A DNA stretch of 64,000 nt from Deinococcus sp. KSM4-11 (lineage in GTDB: Bacteria; Deinococcota; Deinococci; Deinococcales; Deinococcaceae). A program made the position numbers and the translations under genes. The notes under the pieces were generated by a model. It was given only the letters and a program-made list of their open reading frames with translations, was not told where the DNA came from and did not search any database. Each line of letters opens with the position of its first letter. Position 1 is the stretch's first letter. Location of the stretch: assembly GCF_004801415.1 (NCBI RefSeq), contig NZ_SSNX01000001.1:1-64000 (forward strand), written 5' to 3'. Below are positions 18,248 to 28,499 of this stretch, one piece after another.

Positions 18248-20056
18248 TTACCCCACGTCTTCCGCCCACAGGGCGCGCATTTCCTCGCTGCGTTCCAGCA
18301 GGTCGTCGAGGGTGCCCTCGTCCACAATTTTTCCGTGCTGCATGAGCAGGATCCGGTCCGCACGGGTCAGGGCGGCGCGGCGGTGGCTGACCACCAGACA
18401 GGTGGCGTCGGTCTCGGTGAACAGGCCGTCCCACAGTTGCGCCTCGGTACGGGCATCCAGGGCACTGGATACATCGTCGAAGACGAGCAGGTCGGCGTCG
18501 CGGGCGAGCATACGGGCCACCGCCGTGCGCTGCACCTGCCCGCCGGAGAGTTTCACGCCGCGTGCCCCGACGGGTGTGTCGAGGCCCTGCGGAAGCTGCG
18601 CGAGATCCGGTTCGAGCACGGCGAGGCGCACAGCGCGGCCCAGGCGGTGTTCGTCCTGGCCGCTCAGGACGTTCTCGCGCAGGCTGTCGCTGAACAGGCC
18701 TGGGAGCTGGGCCGTGTACGCGCTGCGGGGTGGGACGAGGAAGGTGGCGGCGTCGTCGACCGTCTGCCCGTTCCACTGCACGCTGCCGCTCTGGGCGGGC
18801 ATCAGGCCCAGCAGGGCGCGCAGCAGGGTGCTCTTGCCGCTGCCGATGCGGCCGGTGACGACCACGAACTCGCCGCGCCGCACCGTGAAGGTAGCGTCCT
18901 GTACGCCCAGGCCGCTGGCGTGCATGGCGGTCAGGTGCGCCACGCGCAGTTCCTCCAGCGGCAGGGCGGGCGGAGCGGCGGGGGGAGCGCTGGGCTCGCC
19001 GCTGAGGAAGGCGTCGTGATGCTCGACGATCTTCGTATCTGGCGCATCCTGGAGCAGGCGGGTCATGCGGTCGTAGCTGACCCCGGTGCGGCGGTGCCGG
19101 GCAATGGCGTCGCCGAAGAAGCCCATGCTGCCGGTCAGGCGGGGCAGCAAGCCGATGAACAGCACGAAATCCGCGATGTCCAGCGCGCCGCCGCGCACCT
19201 TGTTCGCGCCGAGCAGCAGCACCAGACCCACGGCCAGGTTCACCATGTTCGTGTTCACGCCGCGGATCAGTTCCGTGAGCAGCACGTCACGCAGCGCGGC
19301 GTGGCGGCGCGTCTCGCCGAGACGCTTCAGGTGGGCAACCATGCCGTCCTCGCGGGCGGCGAGTTTCACGGCGCTCACGGCGTTGAAGGTCTCGCCGATG
19401 AAGTCGGTCACGCGGGCGGTCGCCTCGCGCATGCGGCGGCGGTACGTGCGGATGGTGGGCGACAGCCGCTGCACGAACGCGACCATCAGCAGCAGCGGCG
19501 CGCACACCAGCAGCGTGATCAGCGGATCGACGCGCGCCATCAGCGTGATCGCCACGATGGAGTACAGCACGAAGCCCGCACCGTCCACCCAGACTTCGGT
19601 GTAGCCGGCCACGTCGTCCACGTCGTCCCGGAAGCGGCTGACCGCCTCGGCGGGTGTGTCGGGCAGGCGGCGCGAGCGGGGCGCGGTCAGCAGGTAGCCC
19701 ATCAGGTTGCGGCGCACCAGGGCGTCCAGCGTGTACCACAGCTCGATCCACGCGCGGAATCCCCCGTAGAAGATGCCGATGCGGCTGGAACGCACGAACG
19801 CGAACCATCCGACCGCGACCCACGCGGCGGCAATGGCCGGGTCGAGCGGCTGCCCGGCGACCTTGAGGCCCTCGGCGCGCTCCAGTGCCTGGAACAGCCG
19901 ACTCACGGCCAGGGTCAGCAGCGCGGGCGACGCGTGAATCATGCCCCACATCAGCAGGTTGAACGCGAACAGCCAGGGTTTATACGCGAAGAGGCGCCGC
20001 GACAGCGCGAAGGTGCGCTCGCGGGTCGGTCTGGAGGCTGAGGGAACGGTCGTCAT
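18248..20056 (-). CDS. ABC exporter half-transporter with non-catalytic Walker B
   Basis: A 602-residue type IV ABC exporter half: six membrane segments (residues ~30-310), then an ATPase domain with Walker A GRIGSGKST, canonical signature LSGGQ, Walker B LLVFDD and H-loop VVSHR. The residue after Walker B is Asp (FDDVSSAL) rather than the catalytic Glu. It overlaps the upstream partner gene by 4 bp (ATGA). Together they form a heterodimer like TM287/288, probably exporting a lipid, drug or peptide. The substrate is unknown. Confidence 0.88.
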   Translation of the reverse strand: MTTVPSASRPTRERTFALSRRLFAYKPWLFAFNLLMWGMIHASPALLTLAVSRLFQALERAEGLKVAGQPLDPAIAAAWVAVGWFAFVRSSRIGIFYGGFRAWIELWYTLDALVRRNLMGYLLTAPRSRRLPDTPAEAVSRFRDDVDDVAGYTEVWVDGAGFVLYSIVAITLMARVDPLITLLVCAPLLLMVAFVQRLSPTIRTYRRRMREATARVTDFIGETFNAVSAVKLAAREDGMVAHLKRLGETRRHAALRDVLLTELIRGVNTNMVNLAVGLVLLLGANKVRGGALDIADFVLFIGLLPRLTGSMGFFGDAIARHRRTGVSYDRMTRLLQDAPDTKIVEHHDAFLSGEPSAPPAAPPALPLEELRVAHLTAMHASGLGVQDATFTVRRGEFVVVTGRIGSGKSTLLRALLGLMPAQSGSVQWNGQTVDDAATFLVPPRSAYTAQLPGLFSDSLRENVLSGQDEHRLGRAVRLAVLEPDLAQLPQGLDTPVGARGVKLSGGQVQRTAVARMLARDADLLVFDDVSSALDARTEAQLWDGLFTETDATCLVVSHRRAALTRADRILLMQHGKIVDEGTLDDLLERSEEMRALWAEDVG

Positions 20057-21855
20057 GCAAGCACCCCCTCGGCATCGTCCAGCACGCCGGCCCGGAGCAG
20101 TTCGGCGTAGTGGCTGCGCGGGTCGCGGGCCAGATGGGCGCGGTCGCCGTCCTCCAGCACGTGCCCGTCGCCAAGCACCAGAATCCGGTCGGCGCGGGCC
20201 ACCGTATCGAGACGGTGGGCGATGATGATCGCGGTGCGCCCGGCGAGCAGGCGCGTCATGGCGGCCGTCAGCAGGCCCTCGGTGGCCGGGTCGAGGCGGC
20301 TGCTGGGCTCGTCGAGAATGATGACGGCCGGATCGAGCAGCATCACGCGCGCGAATGCCAGCAGCTGCGCCTCTCCGGCCGAGAGGCTGCCGGTGGGCAG
20401 GGGCGTGTGCACGCCGTTCTCCAGCCGGGCGAGCCAGGCGTCCAGCCCGACCTCGTGCAGGGCGGCCTCCACGCGGTCGTCGGGAATAGTGGGGTCGAAG
20501 AAGCTCAGGTTGTCTCGCACGCTCGCCTGGAAGAGCTGCACGTCCTGCGTGACGACCGCGACCCGCTGGCGCAGGGTTTTCAGGGGCACGTCCCGCACGT
20601 CCACGCCGCCCAGCGTGACCTGTCCGCCGGTGGCGTCGTACAGGCGCGACACGAGACGGGTGAGGGTCGTCTTGCCGCTGCCGGTTCGGCCCAGCAGGCC
20701 CACCGTCTGTCCGGCCGGCAGGACGAAGCTGACGTCATGCAGCACGCCGCGCGACTCGGGGTCGTCCGGGGTGTACGTGAACTCCACGTCGCGGAAGGCC
20801 AGGGCCAGCGCGCCGGCCGGGAGGGGCTGCGCACCGTCCACGATGCCGCTGCTCAGCGCGAGGATCTCGCCCACCCGGCCCAGGCTCGCGCCGGCCTTCT
20901 GCAACTCCTGAAGCTGCTGCGTGAGCTGGTCGATGGGTTCCTCGACCATGCTCATATACTGGTACATCAGGAAGGCGGTGCCCAGTGTGATTGCCCCGGC
21001 CGCGTACAGGCCCACGGCCGCCGCCAGGACACCCACGTACCCGACCGCGAACAGGATCATGCTCAGTTGCCACACCACGCTGCGCCGCCGCCACGAGCGG
21101 ATCGAGCGGGTGAAGAACTCCCGCTGGGTGCGCAGGAAGGCGTTCAGATGGTGCCCCCCGGCTCCCAGCGCGCGGATGTCCTCCAGGCCCGAGAGGCGCT
21201 CCTCCACGAAGCCGAACAGTTTTGCGCTCGCCTCGCGTTCCTGGCGGGTGGGTTCCACGCCCAGCTTCCGCACGCGGTTCATGGCGGCCAGCGTGACCAG
21301 CGTGAACGCCGTGACACCCAGGCCCACGCGCCAGTCCACCCTGTAGAACATAAAAAGCGCGCCCGTGAGCAGCAGCGCCGCGCCGAACACGCGCACCGCG
21401 AACTGCGAGAAGAAATTGCTCAGCGCGGTCACGTCCCCGTCGATGCGTTCGATCATCTCGCCGGGCGTGCGTTCCTTGTGCTCACGCATGTCCAGCGACA
21501 GCAGGTGGGCCATCAGGTCGGCGCGCAGGCGGTTGGTGGCCGTCCAGCCGACCCGCGCGCCGACGAAGGTTGCGCTGGCGTTCAGCAGCTGAACGCCTAC
21601 CGCCAGCCCGATGTAGATGCCCGCCAGCCGCACCAGCAGTCCCGGATCGGCCGCGCGGCCCAGCTTGGCGTTGTCCACGAAGCGGCTCAGGAGCTGCGGC
21701 AGCAGCAGGTTCAGGCCCACCGCGCCCAGCAGCAGCGCCGCGAGGCCCAGCACCTGCCATTTCAGCGGGCCCAGGTAGGTGCGCAGCACGCCCAGGGTGG
21801 AATGCCGGCCGGGAGAACTTCGGCCAGGCGTGTCGAGGTGAGGTTCGGCCATCAT
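20053..21855 (-). CDS. ABC exporter half-transporter with degenerate signature motif
   Basis: A 600-residue partner of the previous gene: six membrane segments, Walker A GRTGSGKTT, Walker B VIILDEP with catalytic Glu, H-loop IIAHR. Its signature reads LSAGEAQ instead of LSGGQ. Combined with the Asp in the other half, this gives one consensus ATP site (this Walker A/B with the partner's LSGGQ) and one degenerate site, the classic asymmetric layout. It starts at ATG 21855 (or 21852) behind TAGCCT. Confidence 0.88.
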   Translation of the reverse strand: MMAEPHLDTPGRSSPGRHSTLGVLRTYLGPLKWQVLGLAALLLGAVGLNLLLPQLLSRFVDNAKLGRAADPGLLVRLAGIYIGLAVGVQLLNASATFVGARVGWTATNRLRADLMAHLLSLDMREHKERTPGEMIERIDGDVTALSNFFSQFAVRVFGAALLLTGALFMFYRVDWRVGLGVTAFTLVTLAAMNRVRKLGVEPTRQEREASAKLFGFVEERLSGLEDIRALGAGGHHLNAFLRTQREFFTRSIRSWRRRSVVWQLSMILFAVGYVGVLAAAVGLYAAGAITLGTAFLMYQYMSMVEEPIDQLTQQLQELQKAGASLGRVGEILALSSGIVDGAQPLPAGALALAFRDVEFTYTPDDPESRGVLHDVSFVLPAGQTVGLLGRTGSGKTTLTRLVSRLYDATGGQVTLGGVDVRDVPLKTLRQRVAVVTQDVQLFQASVRDNLSFFDPTIPDDRVEAALHEVGLDAWLARLENGVHTPLPTGSLSAGEAQLLAFARVMLLDPAVIILDEPSSRLDPATEGLLTAAMTRLLAGRTAIIIAHRLDTVARADRILVLGDGHVLEDGDRAHLARDPRSHYAELLRAGVLDDAEGVLA

Positions 21856-21861
21856 GCGTTC

Positions 21862-21867
21862 AGGCTA
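21862..21867 (-). promoter_or_regulatory. Leaderless-type -10 (TAGCCT) for the ABC exporter operon
   Basis: TAGCCT, 6 nt, then ATG 21855. Confidence 0.55.
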
Positions 21868-21932
21868 GAGCGTGCACGGGCATGGCGCATCCGCATAGTG
21901 GCGCATTCATGCGGAAAAACCCTCATGTAAGC

Positions 21933-21965
21933 GGCCGGAAGGGCGCAGTGCCACCCCTTCCGGCC
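21933..21965 (-). terminator. Hairpin downstream of the cyclophilin gene
   Basis: An 11-bp stem (arms 21933-21943 and 21955-21965). On the minus strand a GGTTTTT run follows about a dozen nt after the stem, so this is probably a terminator for the leftward cyclophilin gene, though spacing is loose. Confidence 0.45.
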
Positions 21966-21979
21966 CCGTGATCCTGCGC

Positions 21980-22729
<750 letters not shown>

Positions 22730-22738
22730 GACCGTCCA

Positions 22739-22744
22739 AGTCTA
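22739..22744 (-). promoter_or_regulatory. -10 (TAGACT) for the cyclophilin gene
   Basis: TAGACT, 9 nt, then ATG 22729; predicted leader of only 2-3 nt. Confidence 0.5.
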
Positions 22745-22793
22745 GCGGCCCCGCGTGAGGGCGTACGGCCACCCAAAGGTGGGCGCAGGCGGC

Positions 22794-22799
22794 TACACT
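22794..22799 (+). promoter_or_regulatory. Leaderless-type -10 (TACACT) for cmk
   Basis: TACACT, 8 nt, then ATG 22808; no ribosome site. Confidence 0.6.
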
Positions 22800-22807
22800 G
22801 CGCCCTG

Positions 22808-23461
22808 ATGCAAGGACGCTCCGCCTCCGCCCCTTCCCAGATCGTCACCATCGACGGCGTGGCCGCCAGTGGCAAATCCAGCGTGTCCTCCGGCGTGGCC
22901 CGCGCTCTGGGCATTCCGTACCTCAGCAGTGGCCTGCTGTACCGTGCCGCGACCCTCCTCGCCTTGGAAGACGATGCCGACCTCAACGATGAACCGGCCG
23001 TCCTCGCCGCCCTGAAGACCCACCCGATCCGCCTGGAACCGCTCGCGGAAGGCAACCGCGTGTGGCAGGGAACACGCGACTTGACAGACGACCTGCACTC
23101 CACCCGCGTCGACCACGGCGTCAGCGTCGTGGCCGTGCTGCCCGGCGTGCGCGCCTGGGTCAACGAGCAGCTGCGGCAGGTGCCCCCGCCCTTTGTGGCC
23201 GAGGGCCGTGACATGGGCACGAACGTGTTCCCGCACTCCGCCGCGAAGTTCTACCTGACCGCCAGCCCCCGCGTCCGTGCCCAGCGCCGCGCGCAGGAAC
23301 GCCCGGAAGACGTCGACGCCATTGAGGCCGCCCTGATCCGCCGGGATGACCTCGACCGCGTGCAGAGTGCCCCCGCCAAGGATGCCCATGTCATCGACAC
23401 CGGGCCGCTCGACCTGGACGGGGTGATTCAGGCGATCCTGAAACGGGTTATGAAGGACTGA
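22808..23461 (+). CDS. cmk: Cytidylate kinase
   Basis: The 217-residue protein carries the P-loop GVAASGKSS near residue 17, [12 protein letters not shown] with the CMP-binding region, [14 protein letters not shown] with the conserved EGRD.GT motif near 137, and the lid [12 protein letters not shown]. It phosphorylates CMP and dCMP with ATP. Length is normal. It ends in a long perfect hairpin shared with the convergent subtilase gene. Confidence 0.92.
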   Translation: MQGRSASAPSQIVTIDGVAASGKSSVSSGVARALGIPYLSSGLLYRAATLLALEDDADLNDEPAVLAALKTHPIRLEPLAEGNRVWQGTRDLTDDLHSTRVDHGVSVVAVLPGVRAWVNEQLRQVPPPFVAEGRDMGTNVFPHSAAKFYLTASPRVRAQRRAQERPEDVDAIEAALIRRDDLDRVQSAPAKDAHVIDTGPLDLDGVIQAILKRVMKD

Positions 23462-23481
23462 GCGAGTTCTGACCTTCGTCA

Positions 23482-23520
23482 AACAGGAGAGGCGGGCCGC
23501 ACTGGCCCGCCTCTCCTGTT
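23482..23520. terminator. Bidirectional terminator between cmk and the subtilase
   Basis: A perfect 17-bp stem (23482-23498 with 23504-23520) around the loop GCACT, ending in AA/TT pairs at the base. It serves both convergent genes. Confidence 0.85.
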
Positions 23521-23532
23521 ATGCCGCTCCGA

Positions 23533-26151
23533 TCAGGGGCGAGCGACCTTGAATGACTGGCTGGTGTACGTCTCAGTGTCGGCCGGGTTGCTCGGATCAC
23601 CCAGCGCCTTGAGCACCTTCAGGCGCAGTTTGTAGGTGCCGTTGGGCACGCTTGAACCGTCACTCAGGGTGCCGTCCCAGGGGATCTGGTAGTAATCCGC
23701 AGTGCTGGGGCTCCTGGACCAGTAGGGCTCCGTGAAGTAGTTGCCCACCGTGGCTCCGGTGCTGTTGAGCACGTCCATTCGGAGGGTGCGTGCCTGATGG
23801 TCAAGCACGAAATACACCAGTGGTAGATCCTGACCGGCCATCGTGAAGTCAATGGGCGTCGTGACCGGATCTGTTTCTGCGTAGGCGGTCTTCGTGCCGC
23901 TGTCATACAGGCCGGGATCATCAAGCACCTGAATGCTCTGGTAATCGCCCTTGAAGCCGCTGTAAGGAATGGTCATGTTGCTGCCCGCCGTGCTGCTCAG
24001 GGATAGGTAGCCGCCGTACTGCGACTTGTCCGGGGCACCACTGGGGGGTGTGACCACTACATTCAGTTCGGCTTCACCCATGGCGGGCACCGTGACCTGC
24101 ACCGAACCGCCATCCACGCTGGTACCGTTCACACTCACCGTGGCGTACACCGTGCTGGGCTTGGGCGCCAGGGTCGTGCCTCCGAGCGTCAGGGCGGGCA
24201 CGTGCGTTACGGTGAACACCTGCGCGGTCGCGCTGCTGTTCTTCAACACCACGACTTTGCTACGTGTGGTGAATGTGCTGCTGTCGCCCAGGCTGAGCTT
24301 CTCGGGCGTGGCCTGCACCGTGGAGTTGTACGCGCCCACGATGTTCACCATGCCGCCGCCCTGACGCTGCACGTAGTCTGGCGCGGCCGGATTCATGGTG
24401 CCGTCTGCGGCGCGGAAATAGCGCAGGGTAGCGGTGTTCATCAGCAGCGCGCGCATGTCCTTGGCGGCCAGGGACGGCCGTGCCTGCAACATCAGGGCGG
24501 CGGCACCGGCCACGTGCGGCGAGGCCATGGACGTCCCGCTGATCGTGTTGTACCCACTGGCGATCAGGCTCAGGGGCCACGTGCTCTTGATGTTCCCACC
24601 GGGCGCGGCGATGTCCGGCTTGAATTCCAGCTCTGGCGTCATCCCGTACGAGGAATAGGAGTCGATGGTGTTCGCGCTCGGGTTGTCGACCGTGGTGGTG
24701 CCTACGTTGAACTTCGCGGTGACGCCCGCCCCGATCAGGCCGTCAATCTTGGCGCCGTCCGTCGCGGAGATGGACACGACCGGAATGGTGATGGCCGGAT
24801 CGCCGGCAGCCGGCACCACGGTCGGGGAGAGGTACCCGTAGGCGTTGTTGTACAGGATGACGGCGGCCGCGCCGGCCTTCTGGGCGTTGCTGGCCTTCTC
24901 GTAGAACGTGCAGCCGCCCCGCCGGATCAGGACAGCCTTGCCCGTCAGGCTGCCGGCCGGGAACGCTCCGCTGGCCGTGCAGCCGTCGTTCGTGGTGGCG
25001 GTGGTGCTGCCGGCCTTCTTGGTGATGGTCAGCGCGGTGGTGGTGCCGGGGGCAGGAGCGCCGTCGGCGGGCAAGTACCCGACCTTGCTGCCGTCGGGCG
25101 TGATGGTGAAGCTCGACAGGTCGAGTTTGGTGTTCCCCACGGACGCCACGGCGATCACGTTGTCGCCCGAGGCGGGAGTGCCCAGGGAATAGACTCCGCT
25201 CGCCCCGTCGTTCCCGGCCGAGATGGCCATCACGATGCCCTTCTTGACCATCCGGCTGGCGGCCTGGGCCAGCGGGGTCTCGGACCAGCCCCCAAACCCG
25301 CTGCCCAGGCTCATGTTCACCACGTTCATGCCGTCGGCGGTGGCCTTCTCCATAGCGAGCAGGATCACGTCGTCACCGCTGGTGCCGTCACAGCCGAAGA
25401 TCTTGTACTCGCCGAAGCTCACGCCAGGGGCCACGCCCTTGTAGCCGGTGGTGGGATCGTTCCCGCCGATGATGCCCGACACGTGCGTGCCGTGCCCCGC
25501 GCAGTCGTTGGGCGTGGGATCGGGGTGGAGCACCAGGGCGTCGCCTGTCCCACCCGCGTCGTACTTGTCCCCCACGAAGTCGTACCCGGCCACGATGCGT
25601 CCTGTGAAGGCCGGGTGGCCCGCGTCGATGCCGGTGTCGATGACGCCGACCTTGACGCCTGCTCCTGTCAGACCGTATTCGTTCTGGGCGACATCGGCAC
25701 CGATCATGCTTCCGGAATACACGTCGAGTGGCTGGAGGTTCAGCGGCTGCACCATGCCCTTGCGTGGATTGGCAACCATTTGTACCGGGTACACGCCGAT
25801 CACGCCAGGAAGCGTGGAGATATGGTTCAGCTGCGTCTGCGTGGCCAGAACAGTGAATCCGTTGAAGAGCGTGTGGTAGCTCTGGAGTTCCTGATACTGG
25901 ATGCCTCGCTGCGCAGCCTGGGCACGGAACGTGGCCTGTTGGCTGCCAATGCTCAGGCTGCTCAGAGAGGTGGGATCACCGGCAAGTTCCACAAACCACT
26001 TTTTCGGTGACAGGGCGGTGGTCATGTCCATGGTTGGACGCTGGCCCGTATGTGTGGCAGGGGTCGTGCTGGAGCGGGGAGTGCTGGAGCCACAGGCCCC
26101 GAGCAGCAGGGCCAGACTCATGGCGGACAGGATGGTGGCAGTGTTCTTCAC
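23533..26151 (-). CDS. Subtilisin-like (S8) lipoprotein protease with PA domain
   Basis: An 872-residue protein. The lipobox is LLGAC (Cys 20). An I9 propeptide spans about 50-125. The catalytic Asp is in VIDTG (172), His in GHGTHVSG (220), oxyanion Asn in SAGNDG (314) and Ser in GTSMASP (541). A PA domain is inserted at about 385-480, and the C-terminal part (600-872) has beta-sandwich/FlgD-like segments. This is a surface or periplasmic protease. The start is GTG 26151 with AAGGAG at 26160-26165. A PPC-domain lipoprotein lies just upstream in the same direction. Confidence 0.92.
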   Translation of the reverse strand: MKNTATILSAMSLALLLGACGSSTPRSSTTPATHTGQRPTMDMTTALSPKKWFVELAGDPTSLSSLSIGSQQATFRAQAAQRGIQYQELQSYHTLFNGFTVLATQTQLNHISTLPGVIGVYPVQMVANPRKGMVQPLNLQPLDVYSGSMIGADVAQNEYGLTGAGVKVGVIDTGIDAGHPAFTGRIVAGYDFVGDKYDAGGTGDALVLHPDPTPNDCAGHGTHVSGIIGGNDPTTGYKGVAPGVSFGEYKIFGCDGTSGDDVILLAMEKATADGMNVVNMSLGSGFGGWSETPLAQAASRMVKKGIVMAISAGNDGASGVYSLGTPASGDNVIAVASVGNTKLDLSSFTITPDGSKVGYLPADGAPAPGTTTALTITKKAGSTTATTNDGCTASGAFPAGSLTGKAVLIRRGGCTFYEKASNAQKAGAAAVILYNNAYGYLSPTVVPAAGDPAITIPVVSISATDGAKIDGLIGAGVTAKFNVGTTTVDNPSANTIDSYSSYGMTPELEFKPDIAAPGGNIKSTWPLSLIASGYNTISGTSMASPHVAGAAALMLQARPSLAAKDMRALLMNTATLRYFRAADGTMNPAAPDYVQRQGGGMVNIVGAYNSTVQATPEKLSLGDSSTFTTRSKVVVLKNSSATAQVFTVTHVPALTLGGTTLAPKPSTVYATVSVNGTSVDGGSVQVTVPAMGEAELNVVVTPPSGAPDKSQYGGYLSLSSTAGSNMTIPYSGFKGDYQSIQVLDDPGLYDSGTKTAYAETDPVTTPIDFTMAGQDLPLVYFVLDHQARTLRMDVLNSTGATVGNYFTEPYWSRSPSTADYYQIPWDGTLSDGSSVPNGTYKLRLKVLKALGDPSNPADTETYTSQSFKVARP

Positions 26152-26216
26152 GGACGGTTCTCCTTGAATGGACGACAGGCAGGGACGAGAAGCAGGGCGT
26201 GCGGGTGGACAGGCCC

Positions 26217-26978
26217 TCAGCGGCGGGTCAGGGCAACCTGATAGGTGTTGGTGGCCTTATCGTCCTTGAAGTTGGCAACCGGCGTGGGGCTGACGTCGTT
26301 GTCGTGGATGGCAGAGCTGGTGACCATCACGTAGTACGTGCCAGCGTCCGTGATGTTGAAGCGGATCTCGGATTCCAGGCCGCTGCCGCTGTCGTCGTCC
26401 TTTTCGAGGACGGTCTTGCCGTCCGGGAGGAGGATCATCACATACGGGTCGAGGGTGCTGGCCGCGTTGACGCTGACGCTCTGCACGGTGAGTTTGAGCA
26501 TGTCGCCCGCCGCGGCATCGAATTTGTAGAAGTCGTGGTCGGTGTTCTTCCCGCTGATGACGCCGCTGGCCCCGCCACCGATGGCCAGGGCAGTGGCCTT
26601 GTCCGTGGTGTCGTTGGGTTCACTGGCATCGGTGGCCGTCACGCTCAGGGTCGCAGTGGCCTTGGCGAGATTGCCCGCCTTGTCGTAGGCACGGGCCTCG
26701 ATGGTGTGATCGCCCACGTCGGTCGCGGCGTAGGGTTTCGTGACGTTGTAGGGAGCGCTGGTATCGCTCTGAACCAGCGTGCCGTTGTCGTAGAAGTCCA
26801 CCTTCGCGATGCCGCCCGCATCGGTGGCCGTGGCCGTGAAGGTCGCGACGCCTGGAACGAGCAGGGGGGTGGGGCTCGCACTGACGCTAACCGTCGGTGG
26901 GGTGTGGTCGGAGGGAGCGCAGCTGCTGAGCAGCCCCCCGGTCAGGACGATCAGGGACAGGGCGTACAGTCGGTTCAT
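26217..26978 (-). CDS. Lipoprotein with Ig-like and PPC domains
   Basis: A 253-residue protein starting [12 protein letters not shown] at ATG 26978, with AAGGAG at 26984-26989. Lipobox LLSSC. Residues ~30-115 form an Ig-like domain ([27 protein letters not shown]); residues 118-253 resemble a bacterial pre-peptidase C-terminal domain ([35 protein letters not shown]). PPC domains usually ride on secreted peptidases and are often removed. Here the domain sits in a separate protein 65 nt upstream of the subtilase, so the two may be co-transcribed and interact. Confidence 0.78.
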   Translation of the reverse strand: MNRLYALSLIVLTGGLLSSCAPSDHTPPTVSVSASPTPLLVPGVATFTATATDAGGIAKVDFYDNGTLVQSDTSAPYNVTKPYAATDVGDHTIEARAYDKAGNLAKATATLSVTATDASEPNDTTDKATALAIGGGASGVISGKNTDHDFYKFDAAAGDMLKLTVQSVSVNAASTLDPYVMILLPDGKTVLEKDDDSGSGLESEIRFNITDAGTYYVMVTSSAIHDNDVSPTPVANFKDDKATNTYQVALTRR

Positions 26979-27275
26979 GGCCACTCCTTCACAGTGAATT
27001 GAGCGAGAGACACGAGACGATCCGGCGTAGAGGGTGCCGTGATCGCGTGCCGTGGAAACGTCGGGTGCTTAAGGCGGACTTAAGCTGTGGTCGTGATGGG
27101 GGCAAGCTTATCGTCCGTTTACGCTCCGTGCAACCGTTCTCAGCGTCCGGCAACCCTGTCCTCATGAAGCTTTTCCTCATTGATGTCATTTGCCAGGTCG
27201 GCACTGCCCACAACCTGCCGTTTGCCTGAGAGTGGTCTTCACCTGCCTTGCGATCCGCTCGGGTACCCTATCTGC
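26979..27275. promoter_or_regulatory. Intergenic region with a GCTTAAG palindrome
   Basis: No convincing gene; one short open frame here has no ribosome site and unlikely composition. A perfect inverted repeat GCTTAAG 27067-27073 / CTTAAGC 27079-27085 with a 5-bp spacer stands out in this GC-rich DNA and may be an operator for the leftward lipoprotein-protease pair. Confidence 0.35.
27264..27269 (+). promoter_or_regulatory. Leaderless-type -10 (TACCCT) for the lipoprotein at 27276
   Basis: TACCCT, 6 nt, then ATG 27276. Confidence 0.6.
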
Positions 27276-27827
27276 ATGCGTCCTCACCGTCTATCTGCCC
27301 TTGTCCTGCCTGCCCTGATCCTTGCCGCGTGCGGTCAGACCTCCGTCAAGGCTCCAGCCGATTACCGCCTTAGTGGCACGCTGGCCGGCGACTGGGGCGC
27401 GGCGCCTCACCTGCGCCTGGCCCTGGTCGGTACGGGCTTTCCGGTGGCTGTTAGTACCAACAGTTCCATCGCGCAGAACGTCGTGGCAAACAGTGATGGC
27501 ACCTGGGCGTTCGGCTTTGACCTGCCCAGCCCGCCCCTGCCGAACCTGGCGGGGGTGTATCAGGTGGTGGCCTTCAACGATGCCAACAACGACGCCCGCC
27601 TGACACTGGGCGAGACCTTCGCGCGCAACCGCGAGTGGCTGGTGTACAGCCCGGTCAGCGGCACCATCCCCGCCGTCAGCATTCCGGACTTCCTGCCCGG
27701 CGAGAGCGAGGGCCTGCCGGAACTGAAGGTGTCGGCCGGATGGAACCTGTACGACCGGACACAGGCGCTCACCGCCACGAACCCGCACGGCGTGCAGACG
27801 GTGACCGGCTACGACATCAGCCGCTGA
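27276..27827 (+). CDS. Lipoprotein of unknown function
   Basis: A 183-residue protein starting MRPHRLSALVLP, with lipobox LAAC at residues 15-18. The mature part has beta-rich character (YRLSGTLAGDW, VYQVVAFNDANNDARLTLGE); the FNDANNDARLTLGE stretch resembles the calcium-type loops seen in secreted beta-sandwich proteins. I do not recognise a named family. It should sit in the outer membrane or the inner-membrane outer leaflet. The start is fixed by the -10 six nt upstream. Confidence 0.7.
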   Translation: MRPHRLSALVLPALILAACGQTSVKAPADYRLSGTLAGDWGAAPHLRLALVGTGFPVAVSTNSSIAQNVVANSDGTWAFGFDLPSPPLPNLAGVYQVVAFNDANNDARLTLGETFARNREWLVYSPVSGTIPAVSIPDFLPGESEGLPELKVSAGWNLYDRTQALTATNPHGVQTVTGYDISR

Positions 27828-27886
27828 GAGCTGCCGGGAACAGCAGGCACCTTCTCAGGGGCAGGACATGAGCGGCGTCCCCGGCA

Positions 27887-28492
27887 TCATTCCGCCCAGG
27901 TGACCTTCTCGCTGAGGGGCGCGCGCGAACTGTCCGGCGCCTCCCCGGCGGGAGAGCCGAGGTAGATGAAGCCCATCAGGGCTGGTGCTCCCAGCGCTGC
28001 CGCCGTCACCGGACTGATCATCACCGCTCCACTTGCCCACTTGCTCGCCAGGCCGAAGGCCGTGGCGGCCAGCAGCATGTTCTGCGCCGCACACGCCAGC
28101 GCGGCCTGTTCCTCCCACAACGGGAACTTCGATGTTGCGGGCACATGCAGTTCCAGGCTGATCCACGCGGGGGCTTTCAGGGCGCGGGCCCGCTGCGCCG
28201 CCAGGGCCGCCTCGCTGTCCCGATCCGGCGCGCTCCCGGCCGCATAGGCCTGCGCGAAGATGTTTCCCAGCCGCTCGCGGGCCGCCCCGGTGAAGACCGT
28301 GAACCGCCACGGTTGCGTGCGCCCGTGCGTGGGTGCCCAGGTGCCCGCAGCGAGGATCGCCTCCAGCACCCTGCGCGGCACCGGATCGGGCCTTAGCAGC
28401 GCGATGTCTACGGTTCGGCGGCGCCGGATCACGTCCAGCACGACCTGCGCTTCAGAGAGGGGGGGTGGGACAGGTGCAGTGGACTCGATCAC
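27887..28492 (-). CDS. Nitroreductase, YdjA-like
   Basis: About 201 residues from GTG 28492. The FMN-binding start RRRRTVDIALLRPDPVP and the family motif APTHGRTQPWRF are clear, and the C-terminal glycine-rich segment SKWASGAV fits. YdjA-type enzymes are small flavin oxidoreductases using NAD(P)H on nitro or quinone compounds. The true start is uncertain because the frame stays open into the upstream TatD gene and no ribosome site is visible. GTG 28492, 7 nt after the TatD stop, implies coupling with it. Confidence 0.8.
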   Translation of the reverse strand: MIESTAPVPPPLSEAQVVLDVIRRRRTVDIALLRPDPVPRRVLEAILAAGTWAPTHGRTQPWRFTVFTGAARERLGNIFAQAYAAGSAPDRDSEAALAAQRARALKAPAWISLELHVPATSKFPLWEEQAALACAAQNMLLAATAFGLASKWASGAVMISPVTAAALGAPALMGFIYLGSPAGEAPDSSRAPLSEKVTWAE

Positions 28493-28499
28493 GTGGACA

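Noticed and set aside
20110..21930. 606-codon open frame antisense to the ABC exporter half
   Set aside because: Shadow of the minus-strand ABC gene with Walker motifs.
26999..27229. 76-codon open frame upstream of the lipoprotein
   Set aside because: No ribosome site or -10 at a leaderless distance, Arg-rich low-likelihood composition; more likely promoter DNA.
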